Below, piece by piece: positions 25,155 through 33,960 of a stretch of 64,000 nucleotides of DNA. The stretch is from NCBI RefSeq assembly GCF_017876295.1, contig NZ_JAGINT010000002.1:2604001-2668000 (forward strand), in the 5' to 3' direction. Position 1 is the stretch's first letter; every line of letters begins with the position of its first letter. Position numbers and translations under genes: made by a program. Below the pieces are notes generated by a model that was not told the DNA's origin, did no database searches, and saw only the letters and a list, made by a program, of their open reading frames with translations. This DNA comes from Kribbella aluminosa (GTDB taxonomy: Bacteria; Actinomycetota; Actinomycetes; Propionibacteriales; Kribbellaceae).

Positions 25155-25798
25155 CCATTCGCGTCGTGATCGCGGAGGACCAGGAGCTGGTCCGCGCCGG
25201 CCTGAAAGGCATCGTCGGCACCGCCCCGGACCTCACGGTGGTCGGTGAGGCCGGCGACGGTGCGGCGGCGATCGAGGTCGCCGCCTCGACCGGTCCGGAC
25301 GTGGTGCTGATGGACATCCGGATGCCCGGCGTCGACGGGCTCGAGGCGACGCGGGTCATCACCCGGTCCTCGCCGGCGCGCGTCCTGATCCTGACCACCT
25401 TCGACCTGGACGACTACGTGTACGCCGCCCTGCGCGGTGGCGCGAGCGGCTTCCTGCTGAAGGACACGCCGCCCGCCGACCTGCTGGCGGCGATCCGGGT
25501 GGTCGCGGCCGGCGACGCGCTGCTCGGGCCGTCGATCACGCGCCGCCTGATCGACAAGTTCGTGGAGCCGGCCGCGCCGTCCGGCGGACAGCGACTTCCG
25601 CCGGTCACCGGCCGCGAGCGCGAGGTACTGCTACTGATCGCGGACGGACTGTCCAACGCCGAGATCGCCGCGTCGCTCCACATCGAGGTCGGCACCGTCA
25701 AGACGCACGTCGCCCACCTGCTCACCAAGCTGGATGCCCGCGACCGTGTCCAGCTCGTCATCCTCGCGTTCCGCGCCGGCCTGGCCCGCACCGGGTAA
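25151..25798 (+). CDS. NarL/LuxR-type response regulator
   Basis: 215 residues. Receiver with Asp55 in VVLMDIRMPGVDG, conserved Lys in GFLLKDTPP, and a C-terminal LuxR HTH (TGREREVLLLIADGLSNAEI, then GTVKTHVAHLL). The GTG start overlaps the kinase stop. The pair is divergent from an ABC-2 exporter, the classical arrangement for stress- or antibiotic-induced export. Its 3' end is overlapped on the other strand by 168 nt of a sensor kinase frame. Confidence 0.92.
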   Translation: MTIRVVIAEDQELVRAGLKGIVGTAPDLTVVGEAGDGAAAIEVAASTGPDVVLMDIRMPGVDGLEATRVITRSSPARVLILTTFDLDDYVYAALRGGASGFLLKDTPPADLLAAIRVVAAGDALLGPSITRRLIDKFVEPAAPSGGQRLPPVTGREREVLLLIADGLSNAEIAASLHIEVGTVKTHVAHLLTKLDARDRVQLVILAFRAGLARTG

Positions 25799-27112
25799 TT
25801 CGGTCCCCGCGACCTCGCCGGCGCCGTACCGATCCGGCAGGAACAGCCGGAAGACGGCGGGTGCGGCCGACGCCACGACCAGCCGGCCGCCCATCGACTC
25901 GGCGAGGTTCCGGGCCAGCGCGAGACCGATGCCCGATCCGCTGCCATTACCGGAACGCTGACCGCGGCGGAAGATGTCCGGGACGTCGGCGCCGATGCTG
26001 CCCTCGTCCTGGACGTCGACGGCGGTCGTGTCGAGGACGTCGCGGGCCGCGACCCGGACCGTGCCGTGCCCGTGGGTGCGGGCATTGTCGAGGAGTACGT
26101 CGAGGATCTGCCGGCCGTTCGCGAGCGGTACGGCGCGGAGTTCGACCTGGTCCTCGATCGTGAAGACGAGTCGGCGGCCGCGCTCGGCGAGCAGGCCGTG
26201 CCAGCGGTGCCCGGTCTCGGTGAACAGTTCGCCGATCGTGCCCAGTGGACCGTGCGGTTCGTCGGCGGGGAGCTGCGACAGTTCGAGCACGTCCTGAACG
26301 GTTCGCTGCAGCGCTCCGGTCTGCTGCAGGGCGTCGTCGACGGCGCCGCGGGTGTCGGCGTCGGGGTCGGTCTGGGCGGTCTCGAGGGTCAGGCGGAGCC
26401 CGGCGAGCGGAGTTCGCAGCTGATGAGCGGCGTCGGCGGCGAAGTGCCGGGCGTGGTCCAGCACGTGGCCCAGGCGCTCGACCATGGTGTTCTGGGCGTT
26501 GGCGAGGGCGTCGACCTCGGCGATGCCGGTCGGGGTCGCGCGGGCGGACAGATCGCCGGCGGCGACGGCGTCGGCGGTACGGGCCAGGGACTCGAGCGGG
26601 GCGCTCAACCGCCTGGCCTGCCAGGTCGCGACCGTGACACCGATCAGCAGGGCGACGACGGCACCACCGAGTACGGCGAGCCAGGCGAGCACGATCCGGG
26701 TCCACACCGCGCTGACCGGCGAAGAGGCGCGGACCACGCCGATCACCGCCTCGGACGATGCGACCGGTACGGCGACGACCAGCGAGCCGGCGGCTTCGCC
26801 CTGGACGACGTGCCCGGCGAGACCGGCTCGGGTGCTGTCGTCGGCGACCTGTGGTCCGGTGCCCGCACGCAGCCGGAGCGTCCGGTCGTAGACCGCGAGC
26901 TGTCCGTCGGTCGTGGGCCGCGGCAGCTCGACCGGGTCGTTGGCGGCGAAGTCGGGGCCGACCTGGACCGCGGCGGCCAGGGCGGCGCGTTCGAGCTCGG
27001 CGCGTTCGTCGGCGAAGAACGAGATCCGGATGCCGATCGCCAGCGGTACCGCGACCAGGATCAGCGAGACCAGGGCGGCCGCGAGCGCGACCCGGACGAC
27101 ACGACGCCGCAT
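25631..27112 (-). CDS. HAMP sensor histidine kinase with run-on C-terminus
   Basis: A 493-residue kinase: membrane segments near 10-30 and 140-165, HAMP around 165-215, phospho-His230 in AADAAHQLRTPLAGLR, ATPase motifs in LLDNARTHGHGTV and GSGIGLALARNLAESMGG. The expected end of the ATPase domain is at about residue 430 (FRLFLPDRYG). Another 63 residues follow in frame, the last 55 antisense to the response regulator and acidic and low-complexity in character, so the original stop seems to have been lost. No regulator adjoins it on its own strand; the OmpR-type regulator at 31890-32612, across the exporter genes, is the likely partner. Confidence 0.85.
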   Translation of the reverse strand: MRRRVVRVALAAALVSLILVAVPLAIGIRISFFADERAELERAALAAAVQVGPDFAANDPVELPRPTTDGQLAVYDRTLRLRAGTGPQVADDSTRAGLAGHVVQGEAAGSLVVAVPVASSEAVIGVVRASSPVSAVWTRIVLAWLAVLGGAVVALLIGVTVATWQARRLSAPLESLARTADAVAAGDLSARATPTGIAEVDALANAQNTMVERLGHVLDHARHFAADAAHQLRTPLAGLRLTLETAQTDPDADTRGAVDDALQQTGALQRTVQDVLELSQLPADEPHGPLGTIGELFTETGHRWHGLLAERGRRLVFTIEDQVELRAVPLANGRQILDVLLDNARTHGHGTVRVAARDVLDTTAVDVQDEGSIGADVPDIFRRGQRSGNGSGSGIGLALARNLAESMGGRLVVASAAPAVFRLFLPDRYGAGEVAGTELPGAGQAGAEREDDELDTVAGIQLGEQVGDVRLDGADLDVERRGDLGVGQSVRDQ

Positions 27113-27214
27113 GTCACCATCATGCCGGGGCGTCAGCCGTGCCGCGCAAGGTTTTGCCGTCCTCTAACCTCGGTCGGATCGGACGCTTACCCGCCAGTTC
27201 CTAGCCTCGAACGA

Positions 27215-27862
27215 ATGAAGATACTCGCGCTCTCCCTCGGTGCCGCCGTACTTCTGACCGCCTGTGGTGGCGGCGGCTCTGCTGGCTCATCGGCTGCGCC
27301 GCCCCCGGTGACACCGACAGCCTCCACTCCCGCACCGTCGACGCCGGCGACCCAGCCGGCACCGTCGGCCCAGCCTTCGAAGCCGGTGGCCACGGAGTCC
27401 AATCCGCCGGGTGACATCCCGGACAACCAGGCGTACGTCGCGTTCCAGGGCGCCGGCTTCGCGGTGAAGGTGCCGGAGGGCTGGGCACGCACGGTGACCG
27501 GTACGACGACCGCGTTCACCGACAAGCTGAACCGGATCGAGACCACGCCGTCCAGCATGTCCGCGGCGCCGACGCCCCAGTCGGCGCAGACCACGGTCGT
27601 CGCGGAACTCAGCCGGAGCGTGCCGCGGTTCGCGATGGGCAAGGTCAGCGAGATCACCCGGTCCGCGGGCAAGGTCGTGCTGGTCACGTACCAGGGCGAC
27701 TCGGCGCAGGACCCGGTGACCGGCAAGGTCGTCCGCGACGCCTTCGAACGGTACCTGTTCTACCGAGGCGGCAAGCAGGTCGCGCTGACGCTGGTCGGGC
27801 CGGCGAACGCCGACAACGTCGACCCGTGGAAGACCGTCTCCGACTCGTTCCGGTGGGCCTGA
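27215..27862 (+). CDS. Small lipoprotein of unknown function
   Basis: 215 residues: lipoprotein signal peptide with lipobox LTAC (Cys17), a Ser/Thr/Pro/Ala-rich linker (about 18-70), then a compact domain beginning YVAFQGAGFAVKVPEGWART and ending PWKTVSDSFRWA. That domain resembles the PsbP/Mog1-like folds found in many actinobacterial lipoproteins. Its stop overlaps the start of the next ATPase gene, so it is the first gene of an exporter operon and may be an accessory outside the cell. A possible -10 (TAGCCT) lies 7 nt before the ATG, suggesting a leaderless mRNA. Confidence 0.75.
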   Translation: MKILALSLGAAVLLTACGGGGSAGSSAAPPPVTPTASTPAPSTPATQPAPSAQPSKPVATESNPPGDIPDNQAYVAFQGAGFAVKVPEGWARTVTGTTTAFTDKLNRIETTPSSMSAAPTPQSAQTTVVAELSRSVPRFAMGKVSEITRSAGKVVLVTYQGDSAQDPVTGKVVRDAFERYLFYRGGKQVALTLVGPANADNVDPWKTVSDSFRWA

Positions 27863-28524
27863 TGACCGACGACGTGTTGTGGTGCCACGACCTGTACCGG
27901 TTCTATCGCTCCGGTGACGAGGAGACGCTGGCGCTGCGCGGCGTCAGCCTGCGGGTCGCCCGCGGCGAGGTCGTTGCCGTGGTCGGACCGTCCGGCTCCG
28001 GCAAATCGACGTTGCTCGCCTGCCTGGCAGGGCTGGACGAACCGGACGGCGGCGCGGTGACGCTCGGCGGTGAACGGGTCAGCCACCGGCCGGAGGCCGA
28101 GCGTGCGCGGATCCGCAGCCGTCGCCTCGGCGTCCTGCTGCAGTACGGAAATCTCGTCACACATCTGTCGGTGCGGGCGAACATCCAGCTGGTCCAGGCC
28201 CGGGCCAAGGGCGAACGGCCGGCGCCTGACGACCTGCTCGAGCAGGTCGGGCTGCGGGAGCGGGCGTCCGCACTGCCCCGTGAGCTGTCCGGCGGAGAGC
28301 TGGCCCGCGCGGGCCTTGCGGTTGCGTTGAGCAACGATCCCGACGTACTGCTGGCCGATGAGCCGACCGGTGAGCTCGACGGCCGGACCGAGCAGGTCGT
28401 CCTGGACCTGATCCGGGCCCGCGCCGGCGACGGCCGCGGCGTTCTGCTGGTGACACACAGTCCGGCGGTGACCGGGATCGCGGATCGCGTGATCACCTTG
28501 TCCGACGGGAGGATCGCGGCATGA
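27862..28524 (+). CDS. ABC transporter ATPase (MacB/LolD type), first of two
   Basis: 220 residues with Walker A GPSGSGKST, a signature LSGGELARAGLAVAL and Walker B VLLADEPTGELDG. The signature has Glu-Leu where Gln-x-Gln-Arg is usual (GGELARA in place of GGQ-QRV). The LADEPTGELD form is typical of ATPases that work with FtsX-like permeases. It overlaps both neighbours by 1-4 nt. With the next ATPase it probably forms a heterodimer, this subunit perhaps carrying the weaker catalytic site. Confidence 0.92.
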   Translation: MTDDVLWCHDLYRFYRSGDEETLALRGVSLRVARGEVVAVVGPSGSGKSTLLACLAGLDEPDGGAVTLGGERVSHRPEAERARIRSRRLGVLLQYGNLVTHLSVRANIQLVQARAKGERPAPDDLLEQVGLRERASALPRELSGGELARAGLAVALSNDPDVLLADEPTGELDGRTEQVVLDLIRARAGDGRGVLLVTHSPAVTGIADRVITLSDGRIAA

Positions 28525-29192
28525 CGCTCGTTCGGTGTACGGAGGCCGCCCGCACCTTCGGTCAGGGTGATCAGGCAGTGGTGGCGGTGCATGGCAGCAC
28601 CTGTGCGGTCGAGCCGGGTGCGCGGATCGCGATCACCGGCTCGTCCGGCTCCGGAAAGTCGACCCTCCTGCATCTGCTGGCCGGCCTCGAAACCCCGACC
28701 GGTGGAGCGGTCGAGTGGCCGGAGCTGGGAAACAGTGCGGCGGAGCGTTCGCGTGACATCGCCGTCGTCTTCCAAGGACCCAGCCTGTTGCCGGCGTTGA
28801 CCGTGGCGGAGAACGTCGGCCTGGCCGCCGTACTCACAGGCGTTTCCGAGACCGAGGCCGATCGGCGCGCGGCCGCCGCGATGGAGACGGTCGGCGTCGC
28901 CATGCTGACCGATCAGCTCGCCGACACGCTGTCCGGTGGGCAGGCGCAGCGGGTGGCCATCGCCCGCGCGATCGCCCTCCGGCCGCGGCTGGTACTCGCC
29001 GACGAGCCGACCGGGCAACTCGACGGGGAAACCGGCGCGCACGTTCTCGACGTACTGATGGCGGCTGTCGCCGAGACCGGCGCTGCGCTGGTCGTGACGA
29101 CGCATGATCCGGCCGTCGCCGGACGCCTTGGTGAGCATTGGCAGATGAATGACGGCCGGCTCGTGGTGCCGGCCCGGGAAGGTGTCCGATGA
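28521..29192 (+). CDS. ABC transporter ATPase (MacB/LolD type), second of two
   Basis: 223 residues, Walker A GSSGSGKST, canonical signature LSGGQAQRVAIARAI, Walker B VLADEPTGQLDGETG and switch His in VVTTHDPAVA. It overlaps the preceding ATPase and the FtsX-like permease by 4 nt. Two consecutive non-identical ATPase genes before one large permease suggest a heterodimeric motor. Confidence 0.93.
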   Translation: MTLVRCTEAARTFGQGDQAVVAVHGSTCAVEPGARIAITGSSGSGKSTLLHLLAGLETPTGGAVEWPELGNSAAERSRDIAVVFQGPSLLPALTVAENVGLAAVLTGVSETEADRRAAAAMETVGVAMLTDQLADTLSGGQAQRVAIARAIALRPRLVLADEPTGQLDGETGAHVLDVLMAAVAETGAALVVTTHDPAVAGRLGEHWQMNDGRLVVPAREGVR

Positions 29193-31849
29193 TGACGCTC
29201 TGGTTGCGCGGCCTGGTTCAGCGCCGGGCGTGGCGGTTGCTGGCAACTGCGGCGGGTGTTGGTCTGTCCGTGGCGCTGATCGCCGCGATCGGCGCGTTCC
29301 TGACCGCCTCCAAGGCGACGATGACGGCTCGCGCGGTGGCGACGGTCGCGGTCGACTGGCAGGTCGAGGTACAGCCGGGCGGTGACCCGGCAACGGTGCT
29401 CGCCGCGGTGCGGCAGGCTCCGGGGATCGCGCAGGCGCTGCCGGTCCAGTTCGGCCGTACGACGGGATTCCAGGCCGCGATCGCCGGATCGACGCAGTCC
29501 ACCGGGCCGGGCGTCGTCCTGGGGATCCCGAAGGACTACCGCGCCACGTTCCCGGGCGAGGTACGGCAGCTGACCGGGCGATCGGACGGCGTCCTGCTGG
29601 CGCAGCAGACCGCGGCGAACCTGCACGCGGCGCCCGGCGACACGATCCGGATCGGCCGGCCAGGACTGCCGCCCGTGTCGGTGACAGTGGACGGCGTGAT
29701 CGACCTGCCGCAGGCCGACTCGCTCTTCCAGAAGGTGGGCGCGCCGCCGCAGTCGCAACCGTCCGCGCCACCCGACAACGTCCTGCTGCTGCCCGCCGAC
29801 CGCTTCGCTCAGCTGATGGGCCCGGTCGCCGCCGTGGACCCGCAGGCGATCAGGACCCAGGTCCACGCGAACCGTACCGCGGCGCTGCCGCATGCTCCGG
29901 CGGCCGCCTATACCTCGGTCGTTGGGGCCGCCCACAACCTGGAGGCGGCGTCGACGGGATCGGCCGTGGTGGGGGACAACCTGGCGGCGGCGCTCGACGC
30001 GGCGCGGAGTGACGCGGCGTACGCGCAGATCCTGTTCCTCTGCCTCGGTCTGCCGGGCGCTGTGCTGGCGGCATTGCTGACCGCTGCGGTGGCCGGATCC
30101 GGAGCCGTCCGGCGACGGCGCGAACAGGCGCTGTTGCGGGTCCGCGGATTCGGGATCCGCCGGGTTGTCGGCCTGGCCGCGCTGGAGGCCGGGCTGGTCG
30201 GCGTTCTCGGCGGACTGCTGGGCGTGCTCGTGGCGGCGATCGTCGGGCGTACGGCGTTCGGCAGTACGTCGTTCGGCGCCGGGACGGGGGCTACGTTGCT
30301 GTGGTTCGGCATCGCGTTCGGCGTCGGTCTGGTGATCGCCGGGCTGACGGTGCTGCTGCCCGCGGTCCGTGATCTGCGCGGCAGCAGTGTGGTCGCCGCG
30401 CGCCGTCAGGTCGACCGGGCCCGCAATCCGTTGTGGATGCGTCTCGGGCTCGACTTCATCTGCCTGGTCGTGTCGCTGCTGGTGTTCCGTGCGTCGAGCG
30501 GCAACAACTACTCGCTGGTGCTCGCGCCCGAGGGCGTACCGCAGATCTCGGTGTCCTACTGGGCGTTCTTCGGGCCGGCCTTGTTGTGGATCGGCGGGGC
30601 ACTGTTGCTGTGGCGGCTCGCGTCGCTGGCGCTGGCGCACGGGCGCGGCGCGTTGACGGTGCTGGTACGGCCGCTGACCGGACCGCTGGCGCGGACGACC
30701 GCCGCGAGCATGTCCCGGCAGCGCACGCCGCTGGTGCGTTCCGTCGTACTGCTGGCGCTGGCGATCTCGTTCGCGGTGTCGACGGCGACGTTCAACGCGA
30801 CGTACCGGCAGCAGGCGGAGGCCGATGCACAACTCACGAACGGCGCGGACGTCACCGTCACCGAGTCGCCAGGAGTCGTCGCGGGACCGGGCGCCGGTAC
30901 TGCACTGGCCGCGATCCCCGGAGTACGCAAGGTGGAACCGCTGCAGCACCGGCTCGCGTACGTCGGGTCGGACCTGCAGGACTTCTACGGCGTACGGCCG
31001 GACACGATCGCCGGCTCGACCGCGTTGCAGGACGCGTACTTCGTCGGCGGTACGGCGCGGGCCCTGCTGCAGAAACTGGCCCAGCGGCCGGACTCGATCC
31101 TGGTCAGCGACGAGACCGTGAAGGACTTCCAGCTGTCGCCCGGGGACCTGATCCGCCTGCGGCTGCAGGACAGCCGGACGAAGGGCTTCCGGACCGTGGC
31201 CTTCCACTATGCCGGGATCGTGAAGGAGTTCCCGACGGCGCCCCGGGACAGCTTCTTCGTCGCGAACGCGGCGTACGTCGCCAAGGCGACCGGTAACGAT
31301 GCGATCGGGTCGTTCCTGGTGGACACCGGCGGCAAGAACCAGGCGGCGGTCGCGGCCGCCGTACGCAGCAAGCTCGGCGACTCCGCGAAGGTCACGGACC
31401 TGACGCAGGTCCGGGCGCAGGTCGGGTCCAGCCTGACGTCGGTCGATCTGGCCGGGCTGACCCGGTTCGAGCTGGCGTTCGCGGTGCTGATCGCGGCCGG
31501 TGCGGGTGGTCTGGTCCTGGCCCTCGGGCTGGCCGAACGGCGTCGTACCTTTGCGATCGCGACCGTGCTCGGGGCTCGCCGCGGGCAGTTGCGCGGGTTG
31601 GTGCTGAGCGAGGCGCTCGCGGTGACGATCGGCGGCCTGATCGGCGGTGCGCTGGTGGCGTGGGGGCTGTCCGGGATGCTGATCAAGGTGCTGACCGGCG
31701 TGTTCGATCCGCCACCGTCGACGGCGGCCGTGCCGTGGCCGTACCTTTCGGCGACGCTGGTGGTCGCGGTGGCGGCGATCGCGGTCGGTGCGCTGGCGAG
31801 CGCGCAGGGGTCGACGAGACCCGCGGTCGAGGAGCTGCGGGAGCTGTGA
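29189..31849 (+). CDS. FtsX-like ABC transporter permease
   Basis: An 886-residue membrane protein with two FtsX-type units: an N-terminal helix (LLATAAGVGLSVALIAAIGA), a large outside domain, helices around 275-410, further central helices, a second outside domain (about 540-740), and a C-terminal helix set starting ELAFAVLIAAGAGGLVLALG. It ends AQGSTRPAVEELREL. MacB-type transporters of this build pull lipoproteins, peptides or signals out of the membrane without moving cargo through it. The OmpR-type regulator follows after 40 bp. Confidence 0.9.
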   Translation: MMTLWLRGLVQRRAWRLLATAAGVGLSVALIAAIGAFLTASKATMTARAVATVAVDWQVEVQPGGDPATVLAAVRQAPGIAQALPVQFGRTTGFQAAIAGSTQSTGPGVVLGIPKDYRATFPGEVRQLTGRSDGVLLAQQTAANLHAAPGDTIRIGRPGLPPVSVTVDGVIDLPQADSLFQKVGAPPQSQPSAPPDNVLLLPADRFAQLMGPVAAVDPQAIRTQVHANRTAALPHAPAAAYTSVVGAAHNLEAASTGSAVVGDNLAAALDAARSDAAYAQILFLCLGLPGAVLAALLTAAVAGSGAVRRRREQALLRVRGFGIRRVVGLAALEAGLVGVLGGLLGVLVAAIVGRTAFGSTSFGAGTGATLLWFGIAFGVGLVIAGLTVLLPAVRDLRGSSVVAARRQVDRARNPLWMRLGLDFICLVVSLLVFRASSGNNYSLVLAPEGVPQISVSYWAFFGPALLWIGGALLLWRLASLALAHGRGALTVLVRPLTGPLARTTAASMSRQRTPLVRSVVLLALAISFAVSTATFNATYRQQAEADAQLTNGADVTVTESPGVVAGPGAGTALAAIPGVRKVEPLQHRLAYVGSDLQDFYGVRPDTIAGSTALQDAYFVGGTARALLQKLAQRPDSILVSDETVKDFQLSPGDLIRLRLQDSRTKGFRTVAFHYAGIVKEFPTAPRDSFFVANAAYVAKATGNDAIGSFLVDTGGKNQAAVAAAVRSKLGDSAKVTDLTQVRAQVGSSLTSVDLAGLTRFELAFAVLIAAGAGGLVLALGLAERRRTFAIATVLGARRGQLRGLVLSEALAVTIGGLIGGALVAWGLSGMLIKVLTGVFDPPPSTAAVPWPYLSATLVVAVAAIAVGALASAQGSTRPAVEELREL

Positions 31850-31889
31850 CTCAGCTTGTCCTCAGTTGGGCGGTCCTACGGTCGGGGGT

Positions 31890-32612
31890 GTGAAATCCAC
31901 GGCCGAACGTACTCCGGTGGTCATCGTCGAGGACGATGACCGGATCGGGCGGTTGCTCGAGCGGGCGTTGACGGGGAACGGGTACGAGTCCTTCTGGGCG
32001 CGTACCGGGCGGGCCGGTCTGGCTGTTGCGCGCCGGGAACAGGCCGAGGTCGTCCTCCTGGACCTCGGCCTCCCCGACGCGGACGGGGTGGATCTCGCCC
32101 GGCGGTTGCGGGCCGAGCTGCCGGGGCTCCTGCTGGTGATGCTGACCGCGCGCGGCGAGGAGATCGACATCGTGTCGGGTCTGGACGCCGGGGCGGACGA
32201 CTACCTGGTCAAGCCGTTCAGCCTGACCGTGCTGCTGGCGCGGCTTCGGGCGCACCTCCGCCGTCGCCCGGCGCCGCGCGTCGAAGGCCCGGTGGCGATC
32301 GCGGACCTGACCGTGGACACGGCAGCACGGCGCTGTACGGTCGCCGCCGCCGAGCTGCCGCTGCGGCCGAAGGAGTACGAGCTCCTGGAAACCCTGGTCC
32401 TGAACGCCGGTGCGGCGCTCTCCCGCGAGGACCTGATGGCGACGGTCTGGGACGAGAACTGGTACGGCTCCACGAAAACCCTCGACGTGACGATCGCGGC
32501 TCTACGTCGCCGACTGGAGTCGGCCCGCGACGCCGTACCGTCGCTGCGGCTGCCTACGGTGTCGACGCTTCGCGGCCACGGGTATCGCTTGGATCCGCCC
32601 GCCACCCACTGA
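31890..32612 (+). CDS. OmpR-type response regulator
   Basis: 240 residues: receiver with Asp58 in VVLLDLGLPDADG and Lys in DDYLVKPFSL, then a winged-helix output domain (LPLRPKEYELLETLVLNAGA, then VSTLRGHGYRLDPP). It follows the FtsX-type exporter on the same strand and has no adjacent kinase, while the orphan kinase at 25631-27112 flanks the other end of the exporter; the two probably work together. The GTG start has a weak site (GGGGGT). The last 59 nt overlap the convergent PAP2 gene. Confidence 0.9.
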   Translation: MKSTAERTPVVIVEDDDRIGRLLERALTGNGYESFWARTGRAGLAVARREQAEVVLLDLGLPDADGVDLARRLRAELPGLLLVMLTARGEEIDIVSGLDAGADDYLVKPFSLTVLLARLRAHLRRRPAPRVEGPVAIADLTVDTAARRCTVAAAELPLRPKEYELLETLVLNAGAALSREDLMATVWDENWYGSTKTLDVTIAALRRRLESARDAVPSLRLPTVSTLRGHGYRLDPPATH

Positions 32613-33240
32613 GCAGGTGCACCAGCGTGGCGAGCAGGCACAGCCAGGTCACCGCCACCGTCCACCCCGCCAGTACGTCGGTCGCCCAGTGGTAGCCGAG
32701 GTACACGCGGCTGAGCCCCATCGCGACGCTCAGCACGACAGCGACCGCCGTACCGGCGATCTTCAGTGCCCGGGACACGCCCGTGTACCAGAGCAGCGCT
32801 GCGAGCAGCAGGAAGAACACTGTGCCGCTCAGCGAGTGCCCCGACGGGAACGAGAACCCGTTGCTGACCGTGCCGAGGACGATGCTCGCGTCCGGCCGAT
32901 GCCGGCCGATCAGCACCTTGAGGGCGTACGTGAGGATCGCGGCACCCGTCATCCCGGCGGCGAGGACGACGGCAGGTCGCCAGCGGTGGGTGCGAAGCCG
33001 GATCAGGCCGGCGGCGATCACGGTGAGAACAGTGAGCACCGGGACCTGGCCGACGAAGGTGATCGCCCGGGCGAAGAAGCTCAGCACATCGGTGCGGTGG
33101 GCAACGAAGTTCGTGGTCAGCTGCGGGTCGAAGGCGGCGAGGCCGTCGCCTTCCACCGCTGCGTCCGCCTGGACGACGAACGCCAGCGAGCCGAGGACAG
33201 TCAGTAGCAGACCGGCGGTGGTACGTGGTGCCACGTGCAC
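32554..33240 (-). CDS. PAP2 family membrane phosphatase
   Basis: 228 residues with six membrane segments. The three phosphatase motifs are complete: KVLIGRHRP (108-116), PSGH (132-135) and SRVYLGYHWATD (177-188). It probably dephosphorylates a lipid phosphate at the outer membrane face. It starts 3 nt after the OmpR regulator stop in a kinase-regulator-phosphatase operon. The dprE1-dprE2-ubiA operon lies on the other side of that operon; in mycobacteria a PAP2 protein next to ubiA is the proposed decaprenylphosphoryl-5-phosphoribose phosphatase, so this gene is a candidate for that step. Undecaprenyl-diphosphate recycling is the alternative. Confidence 0.88.
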   Translation of the reverse strand: MHVAPRTTAGLLLTVLGSLAFVVQADAAVEGDGLAAFDPQLTTNFVAHRTDVLSFFARAITFVGQVPVLTVLTVIAAGLIRLRTHRWRPAVVLAAGMTGAAILTYALKVLIGRHRPDASIVLGTVSNGFSFPSGHSLSGTVFFLLLAALLWYTGVSRALKIAGTAVAVVLSVAMGLSRVYLGYHWATDVLAGWTVAVTWLCLLATLVHLLSGWRADPSDTRGREASTP

Positions 33241-33243
33241 AGA

Positions 33244-33921
33244 TCAGCCGCCGTCGGGGTCGAGGCGGTAGCCCATGCCGCGCTGCGTCTGGATGGCGTT
33301 GCGTTCGAAGGGCGCGTCGAGTTTGAGGCGCAGGTACCGGATGTAGACCTCGACGACGTTCGGATCGCCCTCGAAGGCCGGGTCCCAGACGCTGTCCAGG
33401 ATCTCGGCCTTGCTGACGGTCTCGCCGCGATGCCGCATCAGGAACTCGAGCAGGCCGTACTCGCGGCGGGTCAGCACGACCTCCTGGCCGGCGCGTTCGA
33501 CGCGGCGCCGGACCGGGTCGAGGGCCAGGTCGCCGGCGGTCATCACGACCGGGCGTTCGGGGGCGCCCCGCCGGATCAGCGCGCGCAGCCGGGCGACCAG
33601 CACGATGAAGCTGAACGGCTTGGTCAGGTAGTCGTCGGCGCCGAGGTCGAACGCGTCGGTCTGGTCGTAGTCGCCGTCCTTCGCGGTCAGCATCAGCACC
33701 GGCGACCAGACGCCGCGTTCGCGGATCTGCTCGAGCACCTTGTAGCCGTTCAGTTTCGGCAACATGATGTCGAGCACGATGACGTCGTACGCGTTCTCCG
33801 TCGCGGCCCAGACGGCGTCCTCGCCGTTGTGCACGACCTCGACCACGAACCCGTCCTCGGTCAGCCCGTGCCGAACCGTCTCGGCCAGGGGGACCTCGTC
33901 CTCGACAATCAGCACCCGCAT
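33244..33921 (-). CDS. OmpR-type response regulator
   Basis: 225 residues with receiver Asp51 (VIVLDIMLPKLNGY), Lys in DDYLTKPFSF and a winged-helix domain ending IQTQRGMGYRLDPDGG. ATG start; the kinase gene ends 39 nt upstream. The order kinase, regulator, PAP2 phosphatase on one strand suggests that the phosphatase is under direct control of this system. Confidence 0.93.
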   Translation of the reverse strand: MRVLIVEDEVPLAETVRHGLTEDGFVVEVVHNGEDAVWAATENAYDVIVLDIMLPKLNGYKVLEQIRERGVWSPVLMLTAKDGDYDQTDAFDLGADDYLTKPFSFIVLVARLRALIRRGAPERPVVMTAGDLALDPVRRRVERAGQEVVLTRREYGLLEFLMRHRGETVSKAEILDSVWDPAFEGDPNVVEVYIRYLRLKLDAPFERNAIQTQRGMGYRLDPDGG

Positions 33922-33960
33922 GGTTCCAGTGTCCTGCCAGGTTGCTGAGAGCAACCTGAG

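Noticed and set aside
28913..31207. 764-codon frame antisense to the FtsX-like permease
   Set aside because: Gln/Arg/Pro-rich shadow without membrane segments or known motifs.
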